From: Heterodera schachtii
Lineage: Eukaryota; Nematoda; Chromadorea; Rhabditida; Heteroderidae
Reading direction: 5' to 3'
Assembly (NCBI GenBank): GCA_023374025.1
Contig: SIJG01000042.1
Span: forward strand, 186,001 to 250,000
DNA length: 64,000 nt
Below are positions 48,054 to 60,500 of the stretch, one piece after another. Below the pieces are notes generated by a model. The model ran no database searches. It saw only the letters and a program-made list of their open reading frames with translations, and was not told the DNA's origin. The translations under genes were made by a program, and so were the position numbers. Position 1 is the first letter of the stretch. Every line of letters begins with the position of its first letter.

Positions 48054-51000
48054 TTGCAGACAGCGAACAGAGCAAAGCAATTAACGGACCAATAAAAGCC
48101 GACCATTCAATGGCACTTTTTTGTTGCCTTTTTGCTCGACAATAATCTCTTAATGTAGAATCGTCGTTTGATTTTCCGTAAAGGTACTTATGTAGATGTA
48201 AAATAGGTAAATGATTCTACTAATTGCTCCCACTCTGTGATGTTCGGGTTTTTGTTGTGGGGAATTAAGCAAATTTACAAGTGCCCCTTTGCGCTCTCTC
48301 CCCCTCCCTTCTATTTCTTTCTCTCTCCCCCCCCCCCTCTCTCCTCCCCCCCCACCCTCTTTCTCTCTCTCCCTCTCTCTTCTCACTCCCTTTGGATTTA
48401 AATTTGTGCTCTTTCGTGGCCTATTTTTGAAATTTTCCGGACGGAAGGCACATATTCTTCTAGCAAAATGTGGAGACGCACTGTTTGAGTAAACTGACGA
48501 AGGATAAGTGACGAATCACCGAAGAAGAAAAGGAGGGGGGGGGGGAGGGAGAAGGAAAAGCACGGACGGATTTCCGCAAGAATTGCCTGGGGGAGGGAGG
48601 TACACTTGGTTGGATTTGGGAGAGGAATTGGGAGTGACAAAAAACAACGACGGCGGATGAGTGGAAGAAAAGGTGGACGACCAAATGGGGAGGGGTAAAA
48701 GGGGAGGGAGAGGAGGGGGGGGGGGAATTTGGGGGTGGGAAAAAGGAGCAAAATGGCACGAAAAAGGAAGGCACAATGAAGCACCAAAATGGAGAAGACA
48801 AACAGCAGCAGCAGCTCCAAAAGGCAATGGCATTGAAAAGCAATTGGCCCTTTTCTTTTCTTTCTTTTGTTAACTCTTCAAATTATCACAATTTGTTTTT
48901 GTTTGTTTTTTTTGATTAATAATCTTTTTATCCATTTCCCCAGCTGCTATTTGAAAATAACAGCTGAAAAAAGGACAAAACGGCGGGAGAGATTTTTGGT
49001 AGGAAAAGCGAACGGAAAGACAAAAAGTAAAAAAAACGATTCAAATTATTGTAAGAGAAAGAACTATCGCTACGAAATAAATTTGACTATTTGGCCATTC
49101 ATTGGAAAGAAATGCCTTTGGGGGAATTACTGAGATTATCCCCTCGGCATTAAAATGCCCTCAAGGGATTATTATCTTCAGCGGCACGAAACCTAACGGA
49201 AAATCATCCGAACGAAGAGAAAAAATGGGTCGCTACGTTTGACTCGGGGATTTCCTCATAATCCCTCAAAATTACACCTTTGTGTACATATAATGTGAGC
49301 TTTTTGAGGGAAATGGCGTAAAGGACGAAAAAAACGATTTGGGATTTGTTGATAAAAACAAAAATAAAAAAAAGACTAATGAGTAATTTGTGGAGCAAAG
49401 GCTTAATGGGGTGAAAAAGTCACACACAAAAAAAAGGGTCGGAAGAGAATGGAAATGAACGGTGGCGGAGGGGGGGGGGGCGGGGAAGAGGGGGAGGGGG
49501 GGGGGGGGAGAGAGACAAGGGAAGGGGGAGGGGAGGGGAGGGGGGGGGGGAGAGAGACAAGGGAAGGGGGAGGGGAGGGGACGAGAGGGAATGGCTGTGT
49601 TAAAAGGGACAAATGGAAGTGAAATGTGAGAAGAAGGCAAAGGGGAGGGGATGTGGCCTTGTTCACAACATTTCACTTTATTGGACAGAGCAATTGGAGA
49701 CTTTAGGAAAGCAACAAAAAAGAAAAAGCGAATTTCGGTAGGGGCGACAGTAAATGTTGGCAAATGGACACACGAAAATGGACGGGGTGCCCCTCCCCCC
49801 CCCCCCCCCCCCTCCCCCTCCCCTTTCCCCACCTTCGCCATTTTGACGGTTTGGCAATTGAAATTTAAAAAACGGTGTCAAAATGAGAGTAAATTTCCGG
49901 CTTCTCCTCCCCCCCCCCCTTCGCTTCTATTCGTTCATTCGTTTCTTCTCATCGGATGAACGAATTGCGAGAAGGAAAAGCTCAATTTGAAAGTTGCTGA
50001 GCAATGACTGATGCTTTTCTGCTGCTTTGCAAATGGAAATGAAGCTATTAATGGCAGAGCAAAAGGAATTTAAAACATTTTGTTGAACAAACTTTGGCGG
50101 ATTGGGCGAAAGAGTGTAATTTGAGGGGAAAGGGAAAAGATGGCATTGGAAAGAACAAAAAGCAGAACATTTGGCCAGAAAACGAAAAGCGGAGGGAAAA
50201 GCGACAAAAAAATTCTTAAAATACCTAGGACGAGCCCAAAGTTTGTCTTAAAAGACAAAAACAAAAATGGGATCAAAGCGATTGGAGGGGAGGGGGGGGG
50301 CGAAGTTGGCATTTAGCGCAAGGATCTCTAACATTGGATTTTCACGAGACTTTTGAGGCGGGGGGGGGGCGTTCAGCAAAAAGTTCACCCCATTGAAGGA
50401 AAGCACTCAAAGGAATTCAGAATTTAGATGGGAACTGACCGTACCGGAAGAGAGTCAATGAGAGGAGGGATTAGACAAAGTAAATGCTAAACGGATAAAC
50501 AACTCCGGCAATTCACACTTTGGCATTGGGTGTCGGCGGCATTTTTTGACCGGACGAAAGGCGCGACCGAAATGAATTATTTGTGAAGGGAAAGACGGAG
50601 GAATTGGGGGGGGGGGCATTTGGCCGAATGCACTCATTCAATTCAATTCACTCATTCGTTCATTCATTCCGATGAACAAAGGCGGGGATGCGAATATTGG
50701 ACTAACTCAATTATGGCCAAACAAAGCTCACCAAAAGGTTGAGACGGCGTGGACAAATAAATAAATAAATACGCACGGAATTGGCGCCGAAGGAAAGCCC
50801 AAAGCGGGGGAAAGATTGACGAGCGGAGGGGGCGGGGGAAGGGCAAAGTGGCATCCATTAATGGTAATTAGTCGGAAAAAGAATGGACACAAGGATTGCT
50901 GGAGCAGCATTGTACATACGTATGTGTTTGTGGGAAAGTAAGGGGGGGGGGATAAACGTGGAAAAGGCTACCGGAGGTTTGGACAATGATTTTGTATTTT

Positions 51001-51719
51001 TGGGATTAAGGTAATTTAACTTAGCGACGAATTCCAGCGGCAATTTTCGGAATCTGTTCTTATTAATTCGTTCGCTTATTTAGGGACTCTAATAACCCTC
51101 GCCCCAATTTGCCGAGGCAACGTGAAAAGTCTGCCGACTTCCCTTGCCTCTTTAGGTGAATGTTTCTGCACTTCTTCTCATTGTAATTGGATTAAGCGAA
51201 TGAACAGCGGCAGCCTTTGGGGGGGGGGAACTTTTGGAAGAGACCCAACAACGGGGGGGGGGGGGACAGAGAGAGTCAAGTGAAAGTGGGGGGGGGGGGG
51301 GGAAGAGGGGGAAAGGGGGGGGGGCAATCCGAAGACAATGAATGGAATGCCTTGTGCATTTAAAAAATTGAAATTGAATTGAGAAAGGATTTGAACGCAA
51401 ATGAAAACTCAAACAAAAGTCAAAGGCATCGAAGGACTTCAAGTGCATTATATTCAGACGTACAATGAAAAATTTGAGATTTACGCTTAAAAAACGTAAC
51501 CCCTCCCCCCCCCCCCCCCCCCCCCTCCCCCCGTGTTTAATTCATTTTGTGTTTCCCTCTGTCAGTCGGCGCCGTTTCATTTCTCTTATAAGTAAGGAAA
51601 AGCGAAAGGAAAGCAATTGGGTGCTGGCAAAAATTTTATTTAATAAGCATTTCTCGAGAAATATAATAATTAATTTCTGGGAAACGACACGGAAGAAAGA
51701 GAAATGATCATTGGACTAT
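48054..51719. other. Upstream region of glb-33 and poly-G rich spacer
   Basis: No gene was recognised. Many G or C homopolymers of 8-25 nt occur (48715-48726, 49466-49508, 49795-49812, 50362-50370, 51253-51266, 51287-51302, 51504-51528), with GA-rich simple sequence. A short tandem aataaataaata lies near 50756. The promoter of the receptor gene should lie just above 48053. Confidence 0.5.
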
Positions 51720-52950
51720 CTGAGGGATGGAGAAGAGGGGGAGATAAAAAGGAAAGAGAGGAAGGAAAAGAAAGAAAAGAAATGGAGGGAAAAAGGAGAG
51801 GGAGAGGAAAGAGGGGGAGAGAAAAAAGGAAAGAGAGGAAGGAAAAGAAAGAAAAGAAATGGAGGGAAAAAGAGGGAAGAGGAAAGAGGGGGAGAGAAAA
51901 AGGAAAGAGAGGAAGGAAAAGAAAGAAAAGAAATGGAGGGAAAAAGAGGGAAGAGGAAAGAGGGGGAGAGAAAAAGGAAAGAGAGGAAGGAAAAGAAAGA
52001 AAGGAAAAGAGGGAAGAGGAAAGATGGGGAGAGAAAAAGGAAAGAGAGGAAGGAAAAGAAAGAAAGGAAAAGAGGGAAGAGGAAAGAGGGGAGAGAAAAA
52101 GGAAAGAGAGGAAGGAAAAGAAAGAAAGGAAAAGAGGGAAGAGGAAAGATGGGGAGAGAAAAAGGAAAGAGAGGAAGGAAAAGAAAGAAAAGAAATGGAG
52201 GGAAAAAGAGGGAAGAGGAAAGAGGGGGAGAGAAAAAGGAAAGAGAGGAAGGAAAAGAAAGAAAGGAAAAGAGGGAAGAGGAAAGATGGGGAGAGAAAAA
52301 GGAAAGAGAGGAAGGAAAAGATAGAAAAGAAATGGAGGAAAAGAGGGAAGAAGGAAAAGAGGGGGAGAGGAAAAAAGGAAAGAGAGGAAGGAAAAGAAAG
52401 AAAGGAAAAGAGGGAAGAGGAAAGAGGGGGAGAGAAAAAGGAAAAAGAGGAGGAAAAGAAAGAAAGAAATGGAGGGAAAAAGAGGGAAGAGGAAAGAGGG
52501 GGAAGAGAAAAAGGAAAAGAAAGGAAAAGGAAAAGAAGGAGGGAAAAGAAATGGAGGGAAAAAAGAGGGAAGAGGAAAAAGAGGGGGAGAGAAAAAGGAA
52601 AGAGAGAGAAGGAAAAGATGGAAAAGAAATGAGGGAAAAGAGGGAAGAGGAAAAGAGGGGGGAGAGAAAAAGGAAAAATAGAGGAAGGAAAAGAAAGAAA
52701 AGGAAGAGAGGAAGAGGAAAAGATGGGGATAGAAAAAGGAAAGAGAGGAAGAAAGAGGAAGGAAGAAGAGGAAAAGAGAAGGAAGATAGAAAAGAAATGG
52801 AGGGAAAAAGAGGGAAGAGGGGGAGAGAAGAAGGAAAGAGAGGAAGGAAAAGAAAGAAAAGAAATGGAGGGAAAAAGAGGGAAGAGGAAAGATGGGGAGA
52901 GAAAAGGAAAGAGAGGAAGGAGAAGAGGGAAAAGGAGAGAGAGGGATGAA
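51720..52950. repeat. 1.2-kb polypurine minisatellite with 63- and 74-bp units
   Basis: Plus-strand A/G-only array of aggaaagagaggaaggaaaa, gaaagaaa(agaaatgga), gggaaaa-agagggaagagg and aaagagggggagagaaaa blocks. The agagaaaa landmark recurs at about 51893, 51967, 52030, 52092, 52155 and 52229, giving alternating 63- and 74-bp periods. The right part is more diverged. No protein is credible in any frame. Confidence 0.92.
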
Positions 52951-53029
52951 ATTACAGTATCTACAGTTGTTTAAGAAATTATATTTCAAAATTCTTTGCC
53001 ATTTCATCAGCCTTGAGGTACACGGTGAG

Positions 53030-53435
53030 CAAGGGCGTAGCCAGACCCTTGGCTTCGGGGGGGGGGGGGGGGCTCTGAAGTCAAAAATTCGATTTTTAGG
53101 GGTGTATTTTTGTTTTTTTCAGCCGATTTTTAGGGGTGTATTTTTGCTTTTTTGAAATCTCGAATTAAGGGGTGTATTTTGCAAAATTTTTCGCCGTTTT
53201 TCGCCAAAAAATTACTGTTTTTTGCCATTTTGGCCTCAATTTTTCGAAAATATGGTAACACGGGGGTCCGGCGGTGCCGATAGGCGCCGCTGGGAAAATT
53301 TTTGAATATTTTAATGCAATTTTGTTAAGAAAATTGCTTAAAATTGCAAAAAACACCGAAATTTTTTTATTTTTTTTGGGTTTCGGGGGGGGGGGCTTTA
53401 GCCCTCTCAGCGCCCCCCCCCTGCCTACGCCCTTG
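53030..53435. mobile_element. hAT-like MITE with CAAGGGCGTAG ends
   Basis: The 406-bp element has inverted ends caagggcgtagccag / ctgcctacgcccttg. It is flanked by a near-perfect 8-bp repeat, acggtgag (53022-53029) against gcggtgag (53436-53443). It holds G-runs next to both ends, two direct copies of cgatttttaggggtgtattt, and a full hairpin box (53267-53290). No coding capacity. Confidence 0.82.
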
Positions 53436-53443
53436 GCGGTGAG

Positions 53444-54290
53444 TCTCGCCAATATGCAGCGACCAGCGATGACATAGCAATTAATGGGTGACCAAGCGAA
53501 CGTTAAATGTCAAGTGATCAAAGAAAGGATTTGATTGTCCGGCTTCTCATCTGTGATTTTTTCAACGCGGTTCTGTTCTTTATTTGTGAATTTTGCAAGT
53601 TCTTCTCGTCATTTTTGTTCCAGTGTTATCTCACACTTTGAATTTCAGTTTAACATTCGAATTCTAACGAAATGTGACCTGACAGACTTATAGGAGGGAC
53701 CAATTTTATGTCTAAAACTCATTGAAAAAACTCGTCATCATTTTGACCTGAATTTACAAGAAATAAGCAGAAATTCTACACGCGCTACCTCTCTGACTAA
53801 ACACACTCGAAATTTTACCACCTCGTCCCCTTCCATAAGGAGCTCAAAAAACGCATTTTGCATTTCACAAAAATTTTCAGAAAAATACACCCCTAAGAAT
53901 CAACCCTAAGCTTTTCACCCCATATGAAATGAAAAATTTTCTCAAAAATTTATCTTCAAAATTTTTTATTTATTTTCTTGACGAGAATTTTTGGACGAAA
54001 CCCAACTCATACATGGCCCACTTTTATCAAAAACCAAAAATTTTTTGGAAAAATGCGCCGCAAAAAAATTATTAAAAAACCGATTTTTTTTTTTGAGCCC
54101 GACTGCATGATATTTTCGGTTTGCTTAGTGTCTCCCCAAAATTGTTTAAAACCGATAATGGGAAGCGAAAAACCTAATGTTTAATACATTTTTGATCGAA
54201 TACTTATAAAAACAGCTGATTTGAAGCAATTTTGCAAAATGTTCTGGTTTTTGACCCCAAAATTTCATTTTTTGGGGCCGATGTTCTGAT
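53444..54290. other. AT-rich spacer, no gene
   Basis: AT-rich, with no frame of interest. Probably old repeat sequence leading into the repeat copy that flanks the next element. Confidence 0.4.
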
Positions 54291-55620
54291 TTGGAAAAAT
54301 TTTCTATCCAATCCCTGCTTGAATTCTCTTTCTGTCCGTCATAATCATTATTTCACGAGAAATTTTTTCCAGCCACCAGGAATCTTTTTCTGAAAGTTTT
54401 CCGGTTTAAAGCCATTTTAGGGTTTTCAGATCACCCTGAAGGAGTGATCTGATCATGGATGTCCAATTGACTTTATGATCAGCATGAAAAGTTATATTTA
54501 TACAGTGGTGGAAAAGTCTTGACTCACAAATCAGTGATAAAATTTGTAAAATTTAAAATTTTGCTTGTTTAAGTCGACTTATTATTTTTCTTTTTGTATA
54601 ATTATTACCCCTCAATAAATGATTCGTTCACACACAACAAGAAAATTTATTTGACTTATTCATTCCCGAGATTGATTCACTTGATCAGACTTGACTCAAA
54701 AAAGAGCAGAAAGAAGTTTTGACTCAAACATGAAAACCCACCTTAGAGTTAATTTTAAAAACCTGAAATAATTCATGCTAGCTTATCTTTTGATATTGAT
54801 CAAAAAAGGCTTTTACACCAACTTGATCAGTCCACTCCTTCATGGTGATCTGGAAAGTCAAAAATGGCTTGAAATCGGGAAAATTTTTTAAAAAATTCCT
54901 AGGGAGCTGGGAAATTTTTTAAGGAATTTTCTGACAGGGCTGCCAGAAAGAGCACAAAATTCTCTACCGAATTGCCTTTTAAATGGTAGGGCTACGTCTT
55001 GTATACACATATAAAGTTATACTTGGCTTGAATTTGGTGACTTTAAAAAATCACTATTTTCTACCGTATTTCAAAGGAAAATGATCAAAAATTAATCATT
55101 TTTGAGTTGTCCAATTTCAATCCAAGTATAACTTTTTATGTACAAGCCGTAGCCCTACCATTCAAAAGGCAATTCGGTAGAGAATTTTGTGCTCTTTCCA
55201 ATGAGCCTAAACAAAAATTCCAGGGAAACTTTCCTAAACCCCTAGGAATTTTTTAAGAAAATTTCCCCGATTTTCAATGTTTTTTGGGGTGTCTCGGTCA
55301 CTTTAAAGGAGTGATCTGATCAAGTTGGTGTAAGAGACATTTTTGATCAGTATCAAAATTATATAAATAGGAATTTTTTCAGATTTTTGGGTAAACTATG
55401 AAATAGTTTTTCAAGTTTGAGTCAAGACTTTTCGCTTTTTTTTTTGAGCAAGGTCTGATAAGGCGACATTCACGAGATTTTATCATCTTGAGTCAAGACT
55501 TTTCCACCACTGTATGAATTTTTTCAGATTTTTTCTTGCCCTATAAAAGTTACATATGTCTTCAATTTTTCAACCCATAATTTCTTAATAGATTGTATGT
55601 ATACCAAATTTGTAGTATTT
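54291..55620. repeat. Older AT-rich dispersed repeat split by a MITE
   Basis: The flanks 54320-54500 and 55515-55560 together match, in reverse orientation, the continuous repeat at 24165-24360. Shared strings include agatcaccctgaaggagtga, gactttatgatcagcatgaa and cagattttttcttgcc. This copy was interrupted by the element at 54503-55512. Confidence 0.7.
54503..55512. mobile_element. Tc1/mariner-type 1-kb foldback element, TA target site
   Basis: A perfect 24-bp inverted terminal repeat, cagtggtggaaaagtcttga plus ctca, occupies both ends and is flanked by TA (54501-54502, 55513-55514). CAGTGGTGG-type ends with TA duplication are typical of Tc1/mariner. The interior (about 54790-55345) is itself a long imperfect palindrome, with aattctctaccgaattgcct and its complement, and ttgatcagtccactcctt against aaggagtgatctgatcaa. 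No transposase frame is present. Confidence 0.9.
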
Positions 55621-57522
55621 GGTGAACAAAAAACAAGTTATTGTAATTCAAACTTGACGCAGTTGCCGAAATTAATTAAGAGGAATAATGTCAACTTAAT
55701 TAAGTGCCTTAAGAGTGTTTGACGTTCTTTAACAACCCACAAAACATCATCCTTCCCTGTTTGATATGTACACAGAAAAACATTTTACGAAAGCCAACGA
55801 ACATTCTTTCCTTACGTCAATTTCGCACAAAGACATGAAATATTATTAAGAAAGAGCGATGATGAAAGTGGAAAAGAGGAAATAGAGAATAAAATATGTA
55901 GAACGAAGGGAGAGAGAAAGAGAGAGAAGAGAAGAGAGAAGGCGAACGATGGGGGAGAGACACGAAAGGGAGGGAAGCGTACGGAAGGGGGAGGGACATA
56001 GAAAAAGAGGGAAGGGAAGGGGGAAAGAGAGAAAAGAAAGGGAGGAAAGAGTGGAGAAGGGAAGAAACAGAGGGAAGAGAGGAGAAATAAAGAAACAGAG
56101 GGAAGAGAGGAGAAATAAAGAAATAGAGAGTGAGGGAGGGAAACACGCCTCCGCCCCACCCCACCCCATCTCTCCCCCAGCCCAACTCTTTCGAAAACCA
56201 AATGACGACGATTTGATGGAGAAAGAAGTCGCTCAACCGACCAACCAACCAAACAGTGCTTTCGCCTCGATAAACGGCACAACTATCAGCATGAAATGAG
56301 TGTCTCCACTTCTTTGGCTTCTTCCTCGGCCAATTTTACTTTTGTACATTTAAAAGTGCCTTCCTTTTCTCCTCCGCCACCACTTCGATTTTGTCTTTTC
56401 TCCCCCCTCCCCCCCCTCCTCCCTTTTTCTGTTTTTCCTCCGTTGCCCTTTTCCCAACTGCTGTTTCGTACACACTTCCTTTTTCGCCGTCATCGATTGT
56501 TTTGCTCTCTCCCCCGTTTTTTCTCGTCCGATCACTTTTCCAATATTTCCTTATGCGATCCCTCACTTTGCTTTCAGCCAATGCTTTGCTAATATCAAAA
56601 GAGCCTTATCGCCCACTAATTTGGCCTTTTATCCGAACTTCGCTGTACAAATGGTGCCATCCCTGCAGCAATTCTTCCCTCAGTCCCCGGCTTCGGATCA
56701 CTGACAGACCCAAAACCTGGCTGATCGAAGGATTGCTCACGGACAAACAAAACCAACTTCAAACGGACTTAACTTTGAACGGATCTCCTCACAATCAGTC
56801 AATCCCTCCCCTCCCCCCTTCTCCGCTCCCTTTTCCCTCGCCGTGGAAACGAACGAAAAACAACAGAGAAAAACCCCGGAAGACAAAACAAATTGCTAAA
56901 AACACCAAAAGCAAATCGCAACCATCTCAAAAGCAAAAGGTAACCAAATTTGGAGTGTTTTTGAGTGATCCAACAAAATATATTAATAATGATTTCGAAA
57001 TGATTGCGCAAATCACACAAATTGATTAAATGAGAAAAAGGCATTTGTTGTTTATGGAAGGAAACAAAGGCAACGAGGAAAATAAATGAGAAAGAGAAAC
57101 GGGGAAAATGTAAACAATTGGGAAAGGTCGAAAATAGGAGGGGGGGGGGGGTATAAAAGGGGGAGGAAATAATGGAAAATAAATAAATATTTATTGCACT
57201 GAGCCGACCAAATGTCCCCCTCATTGCGAATGACGACGACATTTTCGAAATGACACTTTCTGCCTTTCCACGGAGTCAAAGGACACGTGCCTTTGGAAAG
57301 GGAGGGAATGACACAAAGCACAAACACACCAAATAGCAGAACTAAGCCACTGATTACACAATTAGCTTAATAACACCGTCTAATCCATTGCCATTAGTTC
57401 GGGTTAATCAATCAATCGATGCTTATCCCATTCAAATTGGCATTTATCTGCCTATTTGGCATTTCGTCACAATTTCCTATTAAAATTGTTGCGCTGTCTA
57501 AAACCGCCTCTTCCCCTAAGGA
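55621..57522. other. Intergenic stretch upstream of the Tribbles gene
   Basis: GA-rich simple sequence (55855-56135) and C/T-rich sequence (56370-56430). A plus-strand frame at 56391-57029 is open but of low-complexity Ser/Pro composition, without family support. The region 57040-57420 is AT-rich. A promoter or trans-splice site should lie just before 57523. Confidence 0.4.
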
Positions 57523-60500
57523 ATGCTCGCGGTCTCCGCATTTTCTTCCCAATCGACGCCTTCCTCCGATGGCGAAGTCCGTCGTCCGTGCACTTTGTCT
57601 TTGCCCCCTTCCGTTCCCTCGCCAATCGCTAACATTCGGAAACGCCGCGCGGGAACACTCAGTCGCATCGACCTCAGTGCAGTGGCGACTTACAGCAAAG
57701 AATTATGTAGCTCCAGCGAATCTTTGAGCGGCGATGCTGCGAGAGGCGGCGAGGGAATTCAGTCGCCGTCGGTGGGCAGCGAAGAAAGGTCGGCGAGTGA
57801 GGAGAGAGCGATTGGGGGGGGGGGGCGAGCAGACGCTTTGTTCTTTAAATTGGCTTAAAAAGCGAAGAATTCCCTCGCCCATTGCCATTGTCTTTTTCAG
57901 TTTGCCCTGCGCTTCGTCCGCCCTCGGCCCTTTCTCCGACCGAATTGACCCCCTCAAGCGTTTACGGCTCTGTTCGACCTCTTCCACCACCACCACAACC
58001 ATCAATGGCATTGCTTTGGCTGCTGACTCTGACAACGATTGTCCTCTGCAAAAACCCCTCAGAAGGCCCCCGACTTTGGCCGAGTTGGAATTAGAAAATG
58101 GCGAAGAATCGAACGTAAATATGGGGGCTCATTCCCTGGGTGGAATGCCATTGTCTTACAATTAGAGCCCAAAGCATTCGCATTTGGCCAGTGGTGGCCT
58201 TCTCATTGGCGATGGGTTCGACGGACGCTTCGAATTGGTCGGGGACGGACGGAATTGCAAAGCGGTGGACATGGCCAGCCAAACGGTGTTCCATTGTCAG
58301 GTGAACCGATGCGGTGGAACTTCCGTTGCTCATTTGGTCATTCAGGTGTTGACCAATGCCCAATTCCGTCACTTTTCGGAGATTGTTTCGCGCGTTCGGA
58401 TGGCATCGGCCCATTACAATGAGGACGAATTCGAACAGCGGAGGTCCGTCTGTCCCCGCCTTTGTCCCCTCCAATTCCCCCTCCCTTTTTAAGGGATTCG
58501 CTGCTTCCGCTCTCTCAGCTTCGTCTGGCCACGAGTTCGGCCAGGTCGGGCTTCTTCTACGTCCTTTTGCCGGACCATCATGGAAATTTGCACCAATTGG
58601 TGGAGGAGGGGGAAAATGTTGGGCCCGACCGAAGAAATTGCGAGACAATTCGTTGGACAGAAGCGCGGATGAAGCCAATTCTGAAGCAAATGGCCACACT
58701 TGTCGAATTTTGCCATCGGATTGGACTGTTTTTTCGCGATTTTCGACTCCGAAAATTTGTGTTCTCCGACTCGGAAAGGTAAAAAGGCGACAGACCAAAA
58801 AGGTAACGCATTTTGTTGTTTAGGCCTAAAAAAGACAACGCTTTTGGTCCCCTTTTTTTTTCCTTTTTCTTACGCTTTTCAATTCTTTTTCTTTGTTTTT
58901 CGATTTGGTCTCTCTCCTTTTCTTTATTATTTCAACTTCATTTTCTCTTCAGATGGAAATGATCAAAAACAAAAAAAAATATTTTCCGCAGAAATTTTGC
59001 CGCTTTTCTGTGTTTTGGGGTGTCCCGGTCACCATAAAGGAATGATCACCCGAACGCGAACAAATTTATCGACTTTTGCGTTAACAGATAGAAATGTAGA
59101 AATGTTTTGACACTAAAAATGGTCAAATTAAATTAAAATGTCGAAATATGCTTAAACCATAGACGGTTTTTGTTAAAATCTAATTTCAATCAGAGTATCT
59201 TTTGCTAAAAATTTTGAGAGTGACTTTTACGGAAAAATAGGATTTTCCATACATTAATTACTCTTGGTGTTTAAATGGACCTCTTTAGTTAGTTTTTTAG
59301 GACAAAGGTTCGTGTCAACAATGTTTTGGACCTTTGCCTCGCCGACAGTCCGACGAGCGATTCGTTGGCATTTCGTGACTTTGTCCCCGCTTACGTGGCA
59401 CCCGAAATATTGGACAGAAAGGTGGCTGACAAATGAGCAAAGGGTGGGCGAGACATTTCATCACTTCGCTTCTTTCGCAGAACACCGCCTACGGGGCGAG
59501 GGCGGCGGACATTTGGGCATTTGGCGTTTTAATGTTTACGCTGCTGAACGGACGCTACCCTTTCTTCGAGGCCAGCCCAAGTCCCATCGCACTGCTGCGG
59601 CGCATCCGAGCGCATCGATTGTGTAGGGAAAAGCATCTTTTAAAGTGCCAAACAAAAAGGGACAGAAAAAGCAATTTTAAATGCCAAAAAGGGACAGCGG
59701 AGGGACCAATCATTGGGACAAGAAATGAAAGTCATCCCTTTTCTTCACCATTCCCTTTTAGCATTTCCCATCAGCAATTTCATCTCTGAGTCTGCCCGAT
59801 GGCTTTTGTACTCTCTGCTCAACCAAAACCCTTCTGAACGTCCAACCGCAAAAGAACTGCTCGAATCCCATTGGTTTCGCAACGGCGTTTCTCTGGGTGA
59901 CGGGACGACGCCCGTGCCAAAGTGTCCAATGGTCCTTCGACGCAAATTTTGCCGTGAAGTGCCATCTTCGCCGGAGCGATTTGTTCCGTCTTTTTGGCAA
60001 TCGAGTTCGCAAATGGTCACGACATTCAGTCCACCCGGGGAATCGCCGCAGTCTTTGGCTGAATTTGGCACGGCGCAACGGTTTTTCCCAAGGCAATTTC
60101 AACGAAGAGCATTTGCTGATCAGGTGAGGCATGGCAACTGACAAATGAGCATCAGAGTTTTCAATCGCTTGACCTCTGGGGCACCGTTTAACTAATTGCT
60201 TTGAGATTGTTTTGACCCCAGGTCCGTAACCGGAAGAAATTCCGGGAACGGCACCCGAAGGGCTCAGAAAAAAGGCACTACTGGGGAAAATCAAGAAATT
60301 TCTGGCTTAAATTCGTTAAGTGTAAATTGAATAATTTAAAAAAAAATACCATTTCAAAAAATAAATTTTAACTTTTTATTTCGGGCGGGGGGAGGCTTAT
60401 TGTTAGGAATTTAGCAGGCTTAGCTTTTATGTTTCGTTCAAATTGCATGAAATTTTTCATGCACAAAAATTCGCGGTCTCAAAATAACTCAAACGATTCA

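Noticed and set aside
51670..53007. Lys/Glu/Arg-rich (plus) and Phe/Leu/Ser-rich (minus) frames up to 445 codons
   Set aside because: Pure A/G satellite; no start context, splice sites or family similarity.
56391..57029. 212-codon plus-strand frame
   Set aside because: Ser/Pro/Lys low-complexity sequence over C/T-rich and AT-rich DNA, with no family match or splice support.
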